From Closterium sp. Naga37s-1 (lineage: Eukaryota; Streptophyta; Zygnematophyceae; Desmidiales; Closteriaceae): DNA of 64,000 nucleotides. Shown piece after piece: positions 1-12,200 of the stretch. Made by a program: the position numbers and the translations under genes. Under the pieces are notes generated by a model that worked only from the letters and a program-made list of their open reading frames with translations, did not search any database and had not been told where the DNA came from. Where the stretch lies: positions 124,001 through 188,000 of the forward strand of contig CANJKZ010000541.1 in the NCBI GenBank assembly GCA_947471745.1, read 5' to 3'. The stretch's first letter is position 1, and the number at the start of each line of letters is the position of its first letter.

Positions 1-208
1 AATTCAACAGCTGATAGATTGTGCTGTATTGAGACTTACACGTCACACACACACACACTATGTTCTTACGTAACTCCACTACCCGTAGCAATCTTTTTAT
101 GTTTGATTCCTCCCTTTATTCACTCAACAACACAAGGATGCCACCTGTTTGATTTGAACCTACTCGCTTGTCGAACCATGCTGCACTATCCTTCCCATGC
201 TTCTTCAG

Positions 209-280
209 GAGTCTATCAAGCAATTTCCTGACCGGCTCCATTCCATCCACTATTGGGAGTATGAGCACCCTGACACTCTT
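209..280 (+). CDS. Gene 1 LRR exon (72 bp)
   Basis: One LRR reading [16 protein letters not shown] then SMSTLTLL. The acceptor is CAG at 206-208 and the donor GTGAGT at 281. It starts on the third base of a codon and ends on the second, like every LRR exon of this gene. Confidence 0.85.
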
Positions 281-3200
281 GTGAGTGCAATGAGAAGTAA
301 CCTGGGAGGACATGGAACGATCCGCCCTAAAACTGCTTGGGGGGAGTAGGGGATTACATATATGGTACTTCCCAGTCGGTTGGCACTACTGAGTAGTTGT
401 CGTTCAGTACATGCTTCTGGGGTGGGGAATGATGGCCATGGTTTGGTCGCTTTTGGAAAAACCGATGTTTGAGTTAAGTAGACCTTAAATTCTTCCAGCT
501 CAAAAAAATATATTCCACTCTCGGTCGAAACTCGGTGCTCATGAATCTCGAGTAAAAAGAAAAAAACGACATGAGGATGTACGCTGCGAGTCTGCTCGTG
601 TATACTGGCGGCTACAAAATCCAGATGCGCTGACTGAGAGCTTTTTTCTCGATTCAAGGACGAGTATAAATGCACTCAACCTGACGTGTCTTTTTTTTTT
701 GTGGTTGTTACTCAACTCAGGGTGAGTAAGAAATGAGTTTTGTTGTTGGTCACTCGACTTCATGGTCGACTAACGAGTTGGCCCAGAGTGAAAGTAAATC
801 CTGTCAAGTTGACTCAAAAGTTTATAGAGTCAAGCAAAAAGAAGTTGATTTTTGTCCACTCATAAATGCTCATGTAAAACATAAGTTCAGCAAACTTTAC
901 GTGTGCAATCTCTTGACCATATGGTCGTCCCTTCCTTGCAAACCTTTCTTCTGTCAGATCCCTCGGCAACAACAGCCTGACTGGACCAATTCCTGACTCC
1001 ACAACCAGGCTTGTCAACCTGGTTGATTTGTGAGTACCAACCGCTGTTCAACAGTCGCTGTTGGGTTATCTCATGTTGTTCCACTTGAGGCGCCGCTGAA
1101 ATTTATCTCATGTTGAAGCACTCGTTCCTTCGATGTGAGCTATACGTGTTGCCTATGCTTGGTTTAGGGTTTTCTTTGTCACCGTTAAAAATGGGCTTAA
1201 AAGGAAAAAGTATAAAATCAACTAAATGTATTCTCAATCTGTATGTGTGCACTTGGCACATCGCCCCCCATGGAAATCTGGATGCTGCCTGTATCTACTT
1301 TGTTTTTTCTATTGTTTCACACACAAGCCGGGCTTTGGCATTGTTTGCCCTGTTTCCAATTGCAGGCGCTTATCTATGAACAAGCTATCGGGGTCAATAC
1401 CAGCGCCAATTAGCAGCCTCACAGCGTTGACTAGACTGTGAGATTTTTATTTGTTTTCCAAGTACTGTGAGTATCAATGTATGGATAATACTCCACACAA
1501 TCATCAGTTCACGCTTCTCTCGTCATCAATCCTTCCATGCTTCTCTCTGTTGAGTGCTAAATGTGGTTTGCACGTCAACCTACCGCCTATTGGCCGACGG
1601 TAAAAGGAAAATGAGAGTTTTTGTTTTAAGGTAATTTGTGGAGTGTGAGAAGCGCATTTGTGTCCTTTACATTTGTGCGTTTACGGTTTGTGAATCGCCT
1701 TAGCGGTTCATGAGTTATGTGCATTTCTGTATGTGAGTGCATTTCATGAATGTTCATGAGTTTTCGTGAGAGCGCATGAGTTCTCGTGAGTTTCGGTAAG
1801 TTCGCGTAGCTTCACAATTGCTCGAGTCTGCGTGTGCGATCATGATTTCTCATGTGTTTTTGTGAGTTTTCATTAGAGTTCATGAGAGTTCATATTTTCG
1901 TGAGGTTTTCGAGTGTGGCGAGTGTTTTGCGACTTTGACTTTTTCGTGCTGGTCAAGGTCAACCGAGCGCGAAGGTCAGGGCCCGCGCGTGGGGTCCTGA
2001 CACGCGAGTGTGGCCCCTCAGGCCTCATGCGTGTGCCTCGTACTATGGCGAGCGTGCACTGTGCGCAAGCCTGCAAAAGGACAGGGCAAATGATTGCCCT
2101 GCCCTCGAGCAGGACAGCGCACGTTCGTGCGCTGTACAGCACGACCGAAAGTTCTGTCGTGCATAATTACGCGCGTGGAGGGGTGCGCGTGGGTTTCGGG
2201 GGGTGCCGAGGAATCCCGAAGGGTGCTCGGGATTGACTCGAGATTTCAGTTGGATAACTGAATCTCGAGTCTTGGCTTTTATGACGTGGCGAACAAGACA
2301 CTTCGCCAGAAAGTCACGCTACATTGCGTGATCATTTCGACAAGGTACAAAACGGTAATTTCCGTTTTGCAACGGGAAAACGGTTAACCCACACGAGGCT
2401 TCATGAATATTAACGGGAATTCATGATTTCTCGCGAGGGGAGTCAGCAGGGGCGTTTGGATCAAGTACAACTCGAATTCAGTTATTCTAATGAAGCGGAT
2501 CAAGCCAAATGCAACTGAAGTTTGACAACCGTTTTACCAAGACAACATGGCGAAGTCCTTTATTTCAGTTTTATAACTGTTTAGTGTTTGCCTTCCGTTT
2601 GCTTTGCTCATGCATTAGTAGTTCTATAAATGTGTGCTTGTGTTAAGTTGTAATCAACTTTTTGGACTGAATATTTTCTCTATCGACGTATTGACGCGAG
2701 GAGAAATTTCTGCATACGAGCCAATCAGTCGTAATCGCTTCCGCAATTGTGCTGGGGAGTGCTCCAGTGCACACGATTGTTTTCACGCTTGAAAAGTCCT
2801 GCAACAAATACGGACCCTTGGATAGGGGCTGGTTCTACCAGGCACCCAAGGACCCTTGGAGGTGACCCCGTGAGGACTATCTAGCGATGATTAAAGTTGT
2901 GCTTAGAGCTTCTAAGTCCCAAATAGCAGTCAACAAGTGGTATCAGAGCTGTTTCTTAGTCCTTTTGGAACTTTTGCCATTAGAACACCATGGAGTCGGG
3001 CGGAACGGAAGGTTCACTTGCACGTTCCAATAGTGGAAGCCAAGATATTGGAGGTTCAGCGCTAAGGGGAGTGCGGACCAGCCAAGGCTCACTATTGAGA
3101 GAGGTGCTTAAGAACTTCACCGTAAACAAGTTCAACGGCAATGGGTACGATGATTGGGCGTGGAAAATGCAGCTGTACTTCCGTCAAGTTGGGTTGTTGA

Positions 3201-6200
3201 AGATAATGATTGGCGAGGAGGAGAGGCCGAGCGGCCCCGTCCTGCAAGGGGAGTGGGACGAGCGTGCGTCAGCTGGATACTACCTCCTATCGCACACGTT
3301 GGAGCTCAACCAGAGAGCGCATGTGATGCATCTGCTGGGGGAAGCTGATAACGGGCCACGAGCATGGAAAGTGTTAAAGGAACTGCACGCGCCAACATCG
3401 GTGGTTGCTACGCTTATGTTGGAGCGTGAGTTGGCTTCATTGCGCCTGAATGAAGGGGAGCCGATTCAGCCGGTCCTTGACAAGATGAGAGAGCTATACG
3501 CGAAGCTTCAAATTGCGGGCATCATCTACCCGGAAAAGACAAAGTGTCTACGCATGTTCTCACTGCTACCCGAGTCTTGGATGCCGTTCACGAGTGGGCT
3601 AAGCTTGCCTCAAAACCAGGAATCGTGGACGCTTGAGTGGGTGCGAACCAAGATCTTGGAAGAAGACTTTAGGAGGAGGCAGCTGAGTTACGGTGATGAT
3701 GGAGACGGTGGCTACGGGGTGCAAGGCAGCGGATGGCGTAAGGGAAAAGGCCGGGATGAAGGTGAACGCGGGCGTCATAGAAGCAGGCGTGATGATAAGA
3801 AGCCGAGCAACAAGCGTAGTGAAGAAGAAGATGATGATGACGAAGATGATTGTGATGACTACCACAAGTTCAAGGGCACTTGCTGGTATTGTAATAAGCC
3901 GGGGCACACATGGGTGAAGTGTTGGAAACGTCCGAAGTGGTGGACTCCCGGACAAGGAGACAATGACGGAGCTAGGAACCAACCTCATGGAGTTGGTTAT
4001 TTAGCAGAGACCGCAAGTGATGGGGGAGATGATTAGGAGAGAGCTCCAGGACAGTTCTTCCATGTGCAAGGGAACGAGGGGAGTGAGAGTGCAACTGCCA
4101 AGGAGGGAGCAGTGCTTCATCCTCTCAACACGTGGATTCTTGACTCCGGAGCGGCTCATCACATGACCCCGAGGGCGGACCTGCTAGACAAGGTTTGGAA
4201 GACGAGCATCACTGAAATGAACTCGGGATGTGGTTACAAGATGAAAGTTATTGGAGTCGGCAAGGCAGCCTTCAAGGGAGCTGACGGGAAGCCAATGATT
4301 TTGGAGGACGTGCTCTTGGTGCCGGAACTAAAGGGGAACCTGATCTCTTTGAGGAAGATGGGGATAGCAGGTGTATGCACGACCACCAATGGAGCTGAAA
4401 CGTTCAAGGGGAATCTCGGTGATCGAGTGTTGTGGGACTTGCATGAAAACAAGGACCTGCATGAAAACAAGGACCTGCATGATGAGTTGTGGCATGTGCC
4501 CGTGGTGCCATGGAGTGATATGGTACCTGAAAAGAAGAATGGGAGCTGTGGATGTAAAGTGGAGTGTGTTGCAAGGGCTGCTGCAGAAGTGAAGGAGTTG
4601 AAAGCTACCGTGGAGATGCTTGTGCAGGAGTTGCACAAAGTTAATGCTCGAATTGCAGCAGATGAAAAGGGGAATGCAGCAGCAGCTGATGAGAAGAAAC
4701 TTGCTGAGAACAAGGGGAGTAAAGGCAAGGTTGATGCCGTGCACAAGGAAAAGGGAATGCACAAAGATGACAATCGTGAGCAGCAAAAACTTCATGTGAT
4801 GGTGCAACCGAGGGTTGAAGCTGCTAAGGAGAAGGGAATGATGCCCAACTTTGCAAGTGTTGTAGCTGAGGGGTTTAAGGTGAACGGAGAACCCAAGGTG
4901 AAGCTGGGTTCGGGGGAAGCTGGAATTGTGGGGGAGCATAACAGTGCCTTCCCAAAAACTGGAGTTGGGATCGGCAACAAGGTGGAGCCGGTCGAGGGGG
5001 AGCAGTTTGACAAGGATGCATTGGTTCCTATGCCAATGGTGGAAGCTGTGAAGGGAATTATCGAATCCACTGATGGTGGTTGTGGGTTCGAATAGTCGGC
5101 AGGTTGAGGGGGAGTTTGTTGAGTGCTAAATGTGGTTTGCACGTCAACCTACCGCCTATTGGCCGACGGTAAAAGGAAAATGAGAATTTTTGTTTTAAGG
5201 TAATTTGTGGAGTGTGAGAAGCGCATTTGTGTCCTTTACATTTGTGCGTTTACGGTTTGTGAATCGCCTTAGCGGTTCATGAGTTATGTGCATTTCTGTG
5301 TGTGAGTGCATTTCATGAATGTTCATGAGTTTCCGTGAGAGCGCATGAGTTCTCGTGAGTTTCGGTAAGTTCGCGTAGCTTCGCGATTGCTCATGAGTCT
5401 GCGTGTGCGATCATGATTTCTCATGTGTTTTTGTGAGTTTTCATTAGAGTTCATGAGAGTTCATATTTTCGTGAGGTTTTCGAGTGTGGCGAGTGTTTTG
5501 CGACTTTGACTTTTTCGTGCTGGTCAAGGTCAACCGAGCGCGAAGGTCAGGGCCCGCGCGTGGGGTCCTGACACGCGAGTGTGGCCCCTCAGGCCTCATG
5601 CGTGTGCCTCGCACTATGGCGAGCGTGCACTGTGCGCAAGCCTGCAAAAGGACAGGGCAAATGATTGCCCTGCCCTCGAGCAGGACAGCGCACGTTCGTG
5701 CGCTGTACAGCACGACCGAAAGTTCTGTCGTGCATAATTACGCGCGTGGAGGGGTGCGCGTGGGTTTCGGGGGGTGCCGAGGAATCCCGAAGGGTGCTCG
5801 GGATTGACTCGAGATTTCAGTTGGATAACTGAATCTCGAGTCTTGGCTTTTATGACGTGGCGAACAAGACACTTCGCCAGAAAGTCACGCTACATTGCGT
5901 GATCATTTCGACAAGGTACAAAACGGTAATTTCCGTTTTGCAACGGGAAAACGGTTAACCCACACGAGATTTCATGAATATTAACGGGAATTCATGAGTG
6001 CTCGCGAGGGGAGTCAGCAGGGGCGTTTGGATCAAGTACAACTCGAATTCAGTTATTCTAATGAAGCGGATCAAGCCAAATGCAACTGAAGTTTGACAAC
6101 CGTTTTACCAAGACAACATGGCGAAGTCCTTTATTTCAGTTTTATAACTGTTTAGTGTTTGCCTTCCGTTTGCTTTGCTCATGCATTAGTAGTTCTATAA

Positions 6201-9200
6201 ATGTGTGCTTGTGTTAAGTTGTAATCAACTTTTTGGACCGAATATTTTCTCTATCGACGTATTGACGCGAGGAGAAATTTCTGCATACGAGCCAATCAGT
6301 CGTAATCGCTTCCGCAATTGTGCTGGGGAGTGCTCTAGTGCACACGATTGTTTTCACGCTTGAAAAGTCCTGCAACAAATACGGACCCTTGGATAGGGGC
6401 TGGTTCTACCAGGCACCCAAGGACCCTTGGAGGTGACCCCGTGAGGACTATCTAGCGTTGATTAAAGGTGTGCTTAGAGCTTCTAGGTCCCAAATAGCAG
6501 TCAACACTCTCATCATCAATCCTTCCTTGCTTCTCTCGTTATCAATCCTTCCTTGCTTTTCTCCTCAGATTGCTCGCCAACAACAGCCTGAGTGGCACAA
6601 TCCCTGACTCCATTAGCAAGATGACAAATCTTGCTGCCTTGTGAGCTCGCGTTTAACTTTTAGTTACTTCAGTTCATCCGGAAGGGAAGTATGCTATGCA
6701 CGCACACCTCTTGCGTGCACATCTCTTCAAGTTTGTTGATTCACAATTAGCAGAGTTGCCATCTGTGCTAACGTTCAAACAATACGACTGTGCATTTATG
6801 GTTTGCACCTCTGCACTCTATCTCTTACCATGTCTGAAGTCATGTCATGCTATCCTCAGTCTTGATTTTATGCTACCATCCCATGTTCCGGCCTTCACAC
6901 ACCCTTCCTTTTCTTCCCTGCTTTTATGAGTCTAGATATCTCGGCATGAACGAACTGGCCGGAGCGATGCCAGCATCATTGGGCAACCTTTAGTTTCTGA
7001 CCGACTTGTAAGCTTTCTGTCCTGAAGGTCAGAATAAGTCTTCTTGCATCACTCTTCACACATGTTCTTGAAAACCAATATGTCACAGAATCAGCAAAAT
7101 TGTGCTTTTTTTTTACCTGTGTATCCCATTTCTGTTAGGCAGACCATCATACCTTGCATCCGTCCTCATTGTAACAGTGATTCTAACCTATGTTGGATTA
7201 TACGCTTTTAGTGTATATACGCGTTTCGTATATACGCTAGTGTTTGCACGCTATACGCTGGAGGGGTCTGATCAAGGATACGCTTTTCCTTTCTGGGCAG
7301 GTAAAAAAATTTCCCGGGCAGGGAAAAAAACCCCCCAGGGGCTGTTTCAGGGGGGGATTCATGGGGGTTGTATTTCATAGTTATTTATTTTTCCCCATTA
7401 TTGGTTCTAGACCCTCGCACAAAACATCCAAGTCTCATAATACCCCCTACCACCGCTAAGACGCGCCCTAGCATTCTCCTAAGTCCGAAAGACGGGTGGG
7501 GTGGGAGGGAGGTGGAGTAGACATTATCGCTAGGGAGAGAAGTACCTCTGCTGGAAGCGGAATGGATACTATGGATTGACAAATTCTTAGTGGGGCTGGC
7601 TGGTAAGTAGCGTGAGGCTTGTTGGGGGTTCAATTTGACAGGTTGGAGTTCGTAGATGGGATGCGTTTCGATGCGGTAGATGGGATGGGTTACGATGCGG
7701 TAGATGGGATGGTTTTCAATCTGGTAGATGGGATGGGTTTCAATGCGGTAGATGGGATGGGTTGTAGATCTGAATTCAGCATTCGATTTCCCAAATGTGC
7801 CTGAACTTCGAAGTCAGATCCCCGAATTCCTAGACCACAGATTCACATTTCGACTTCAGTGAAATGCTCACAAAGAAAATCCGCATGTTTTCGGGCAGGT
7901 CTAAAATCTTAAGACTGCGTATAGCGTATTCCCTAGTGTATAGCGCATAGCGTGCATACGCTAGCGTACAAACGCTAAAGACAAAGGGCCTTGAGTGTAT
8001 AATCCAACATAGATTGTAACAGGCATATTGGTTTGTGTTTGCTAGCGAGTGCCGTAGTAGCTTAAGGTTCGTGAACCCCAAACCTGAGGGTTCCTATTGC
8101 CTCTACCCAGAAAATGTTACTCTGACAATGTGATTTGACTTGGTGATTCAAGTCATTTAGGGTAGTATTCAGGTAATTGAGGAGCGAATAATTGACAAAA
8201 AAAAAAAAGTGCGATCTGTGTATTCATTGAGACCCGGTTTGTATCTGGGCACTTTCTCAAATCGTGAACATCATGTTGACACCAAGCTGCCTATTAACAG
8301 GCATAGAAATTCTTGGAGGCGCACCATGAGCCAGGCAAGTGCTTCACTTGTTCTCAGCTGGCCCGCCTGGAAGCAAAGGAAGGAAAGGAGGAGGGTCTTC
8401 CTGGCTCTCTTTGGCCCTGTGTTGCATGCACTCTTGGGAACTCGAGTGACCTTTGGCCCTTTAGTTTAACCCTTTAACTCCTGAAAAGCGCAGCATACAA
8501 ACTGCGCTCCTGTCCTGCGCTCCTGAATATCCTCTCCGCGCGCTGCCCCGTTTCATGTTATTTGCCTCTCAGGGACCTGTCGTCAAATGGCTTGACCGCA
8601 TCGATTCCGCCCGCTATTGGACGCATCAGCACCCTGGCAGACTTGTGAGTACTGTAATACTGGATCATCCAGTCAGGATGGATTAGCCAGTCCGCACACT
8701 GCTTTTTTTTTCCGTAAATGTAATGAAACTTCTTGATTCATCATCATTTCCATAGAAGCACACAAGGACTGCACTCTCTCACTTTTCCTCCTGTTCCTAT
8801 AGTTGTTATCTCTGCTTAGCAGTCCAAATTATCTTCTTTTGGTTCTTTTTTGGAGGCATTATACGGACATTCCTCGATACATCTAGGAACCATTCATCAT
8901 CTTCTCCATACAAGCACACTCACACTCCCTCCTGTCCATATATTTGTTATCTTTTCTTAGCCGCCAGAATTATATTTTTCCAGTTCTTTATTTTCATTTG
9001 TGAGTGCAGGAACCTCTCATTGAACTCACTGTCTGGTCCCATGCCAAGCTCGTTCTCGCGCCTTACAGACTTGGCAGTTCTGTATGTTATCAATTGTTCG
9101 CCAAACATTGTTCTAGCTGATGAAAACTTCCCTTCGTTGGCTTCTAGAATTTATCTAGACGCCTTGTAGTAGTTGTGTCTCAGTTGATGGATTCCAATTC

Positions 9201-12200
9201 TCTTCTAGCACTGGGCTAAGCCTGCCAAATGCAATCCGTGTGCCGTGCTGTGCTGTGCGGTGCTGCTATCAGAGACCTTGCCAACAACAGCCTGACAGGT
9301 AGCATTCCGCGGTTCATTGGCAAACTTGCCCAGCTCTCCAGCCTGTGAGTGCTCCTTTGGTCTTCTATGACTGACAGCACTTTTCTAACGTGTCACGTCT
9401 GAACCACAGCCAAACCAGTTGCCTCTGCCTCGTTGCTCATGTGTGCGTTGACCCATCAACGCAACGTGCAAACCAGCCCATTTTCAAGAGATTGGTGTTT
9501 CTAACAAAACCAGCGGGAGGGAATTGCAATGATCTGTGTGCTATGCAGATGGTGCTTCTCGCCCTATGAGAGGGATCCCTGAAGGGAGCAAGCTCAAAGC
9601 AGTGCCTCCTTCCCATGTAAATTGTATACGCTTGCATTTGCAGGAATGTAAGTGGAACTGGCCTTACGTGCCCTCCTGACAACACTCCATGTGTGGCGCA
9701 GCAGCAACTTGAAAGCGCCTTTTGCCGCCAGTGCCCCTCCTTCTGCACCGCCTGTGTCAACACATCAAATCGTGAGGCCAACCATGTTGCTCAGCCACCC
9801 CCCTTCAGCGATCTGTCTCCTTGGAGTCTTGCCATTCAGTTTCAGTGAGCATAGCCACTCCATTCCCATAGACCCCCATCTCCATACATGCATGGGCCAA
9901 CATGTCCTTGGCAAGCATCAGCAGTGCTGCAACTCTTCTTAACCTGCAAAATCCAATATAAATTGTCACATAAGTTATGTTACCTGTTCTAGACAAAACA
10001 GTTTTGTCCATCTCTTCCTCTCCCATCCCCCTCCTTCCCCTCCCATGTCCATCCCCTCCGGTGCCTCCTCCAGCTCCCCCCTCCCCATCTCCAGGGAGCA
10101 CCACAGAATCCCCATCCCCCCCCACGGCCTCCCCAGCACCGCCCCCCTCGCCTGCAACGTCGTCCGAGTCCGGTGGGCTGTCAGCAGCAGCCATTGCTGG
10201 CATTGCCGTGGCTGCTATTGCCTTCTTGGTGGTGCTGCTGGTTGGCGGGCTGCTGTGCTGGCGGAACTACAGGAAAGGAAGCACACAGGGAGCAGCAGCA
10301 GCAGCAGTAGGAGACAAGGAGGTCAAGGATGCAGTAGTGGAAGTGAAAGCGGATTCTGGAGGTACAATTACATATTTTTCTCCCTTTTTCCCTCCTTTTC
10401 CCGGCTCATTTTTCCGCCTTCATTAAGCCAACCTTGTACTCGGAAACATGTCTGCACAACACACTAGGTACCAAAGCAGCGACAATGGACAGTTTGCAGA
10501 GCACGGACACTGAAAGCTGTGCGAGTGCACTGCGCATGTATTCCTCTTGTCAAGTTTGCTGCATGTTGGCATGGTGGCTAGAATGCCAAAGTGCGCTGCA
10601 TGTTGGCATAGTGGCTAGAATGCCAAAGTGCGCTACATGTTGGCATAGTGGCTAGTACGCCAATGCATGCAAGTGCGCTGCATGTTCACGCCGGGCGCTT
10701 TCTCCTCCTCTTCCCACGAGCAGGTCTGGCGGGCAGTGTGGTGGCGTCGCACTGCACGGAGTACTCCCTGGAGGAAGTGCTCACAGCCACCAGCAACTGG
10801 GCGAGTGACAACCAGCTGAGGTCGGGCTCCTTTGGTGACGTGTACAAGGGCGTGTCTCCGCGCGATGGCACTACGCTGTGGGCCGTCAAGCGAGCCAAGC
10901 TGCTGCAAGCTGACTTCCAGCGTGAGGTGAGTCATCACGTGCAGCATGGCTCTTGCAGGTGAGTTACGCCCTTCCAGCGGGAGATGAAGTGAGTGACCAC
11001 ATACACGGCTTAGACATTGCAGGTAAGTAAACTTCTGTGTGGCATGTTTTAAGCATGGCACTCATGGGGCTGATGTAACTCTTTGCCATTCTAAGAGCAT
11101 GTCGTGTGTGCCATCCATGTGGTTCAGTTCAGCCAAATAAGATGGTTTCTATCCGGGCTGCAAAACCTGGTTTCTTGGCCCATTTTATGGGTGCGTGCTC
11201 TCCTCGCAGGTCCGACAAATGGCCGACAAGAACCATCCCCACATCGTGAGGCTGCTCGGGTTTGCTGTGGGAGGGGACATGAGGACCCGGCCGGAGCTAG
11301 TCCTGATCTATGAGTTTCTTCCCAATGGTGACCTTGAGACATGGATCAGTGCAAGTATGTATCCTCATTGGCCAACTTTATATTTTTTCTAACGAGAAGA
11401 AAAATCAGATACGCATCCCACTCGTGTTGATTTTGTATGTTTGCAGAAGCACCTTCTTGCCTCACCTTGAAGCAGCAGCTGGACATCCTCATTGGTGCTG
11501 CACGTGGCTTGGAGTACCTCCACAGCTTTGCCCTTGTGCATCGCGACAACAAACCCGCCAACATCCTTCTCACGGCAAACATGCAGGCAAGCTGCTCGAG
11601 GTCTCTTTTTTATTTAGGACAGAATCAGTCAAAAGGGTGTTATTTCTTCAGACGATGAGGTTTAAATCACTTAGTTAGGATGTTACCTCCCCACGACAAC
11701 CAATATGAATAGTGTGTAAAAGTAGTCATTGGGCTGCTGAATCTGCTGAGTCTGCTGAATCTGTTGAGTCTCCCTACTCTGAGTCTGCTGAACCTCTCAC
11801 ATGAAGACTCCGTAAAGTCTGGCTTCTGTTGTAAGTTAGGAACAAGAAAGGTAGATGCATTTCTGTTGTTTTCGTTCTCATGCCATCCATCAGGCCAAGG
11901 TAGTGGACTTTGGACTTGTGAGGGAGGAGGAGGGCACCACCGTGGGCACGACTCGAGTGATGGGAACACTGGGCTATGTGGATCCCGTCTACTCACGGAC
12001 CTCCAAGGCAACCAGAGCCACCGATGTTTACAGGTGCGTCGGCATTCACCACTGCTGATCTTGAAGACTGTAAAGACGTCTGAGTTTGTGGCTGAATTTT
12101 GGATTCAAATGCATGTGCTGCCGCTTATTGGTAGTGTGCTTATCGTATCGTATCGTATTGGTAATGATGCAATTATCTATGCATAAGCAAAAGGCGAACC

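Larger units (their letters stand above)
1548..2935 (+). repeat. 5' LTR of the gag-only element
   Basis: Begins TGTTGAGTGC, ends TAGCAGTCAACA. The first 350 bp contain a degenerate array of TTCATGAG/TTCGTGAG words. A GC-rich block follows (about 1960-2230), then an inverted repeat (2235-2271) and a TATA-like CTATAAA at 2624. Confidence 0.92.
1548..6506 (+). mobile_element. Non-autonomous LTR retrotransposon (gag + protease remnant, no IN/RT)
   Basis: A 4,959-bp element with 1,388/1,390-bp LTRs that start TGTTGAGTG and end AGTCAACA, flanked by the 5-bp duplication CTCTC (1543-1547 and 6507-6511). It has an initiator tRNA-Met primer site, a purine tract before the 3' LTR, a gag ORF with a CCHC knuckle and a second ORF that opens with a copia-type aspartic protease motif, then runs into a Lys/Glu-rich tail. 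There is no integrase, reverse transcriptase or RNase H. It lies within the intron between the exons at 1366 and 6569 of gene 1. I counted about 17 differences between the LTRs, so insertion is fairly recent. It resembles the TR-GAG class of terminal-repeat gag-only elements and must be mobilised in trans. Confidence 0.9.

Noticed and set aside
1873..2236. ORFs of 89 and 107 codons, repeated at 5444-5807
   Set aside because: They lie in the GC-rich part of the LTRs and duplicate only because the LTR does.
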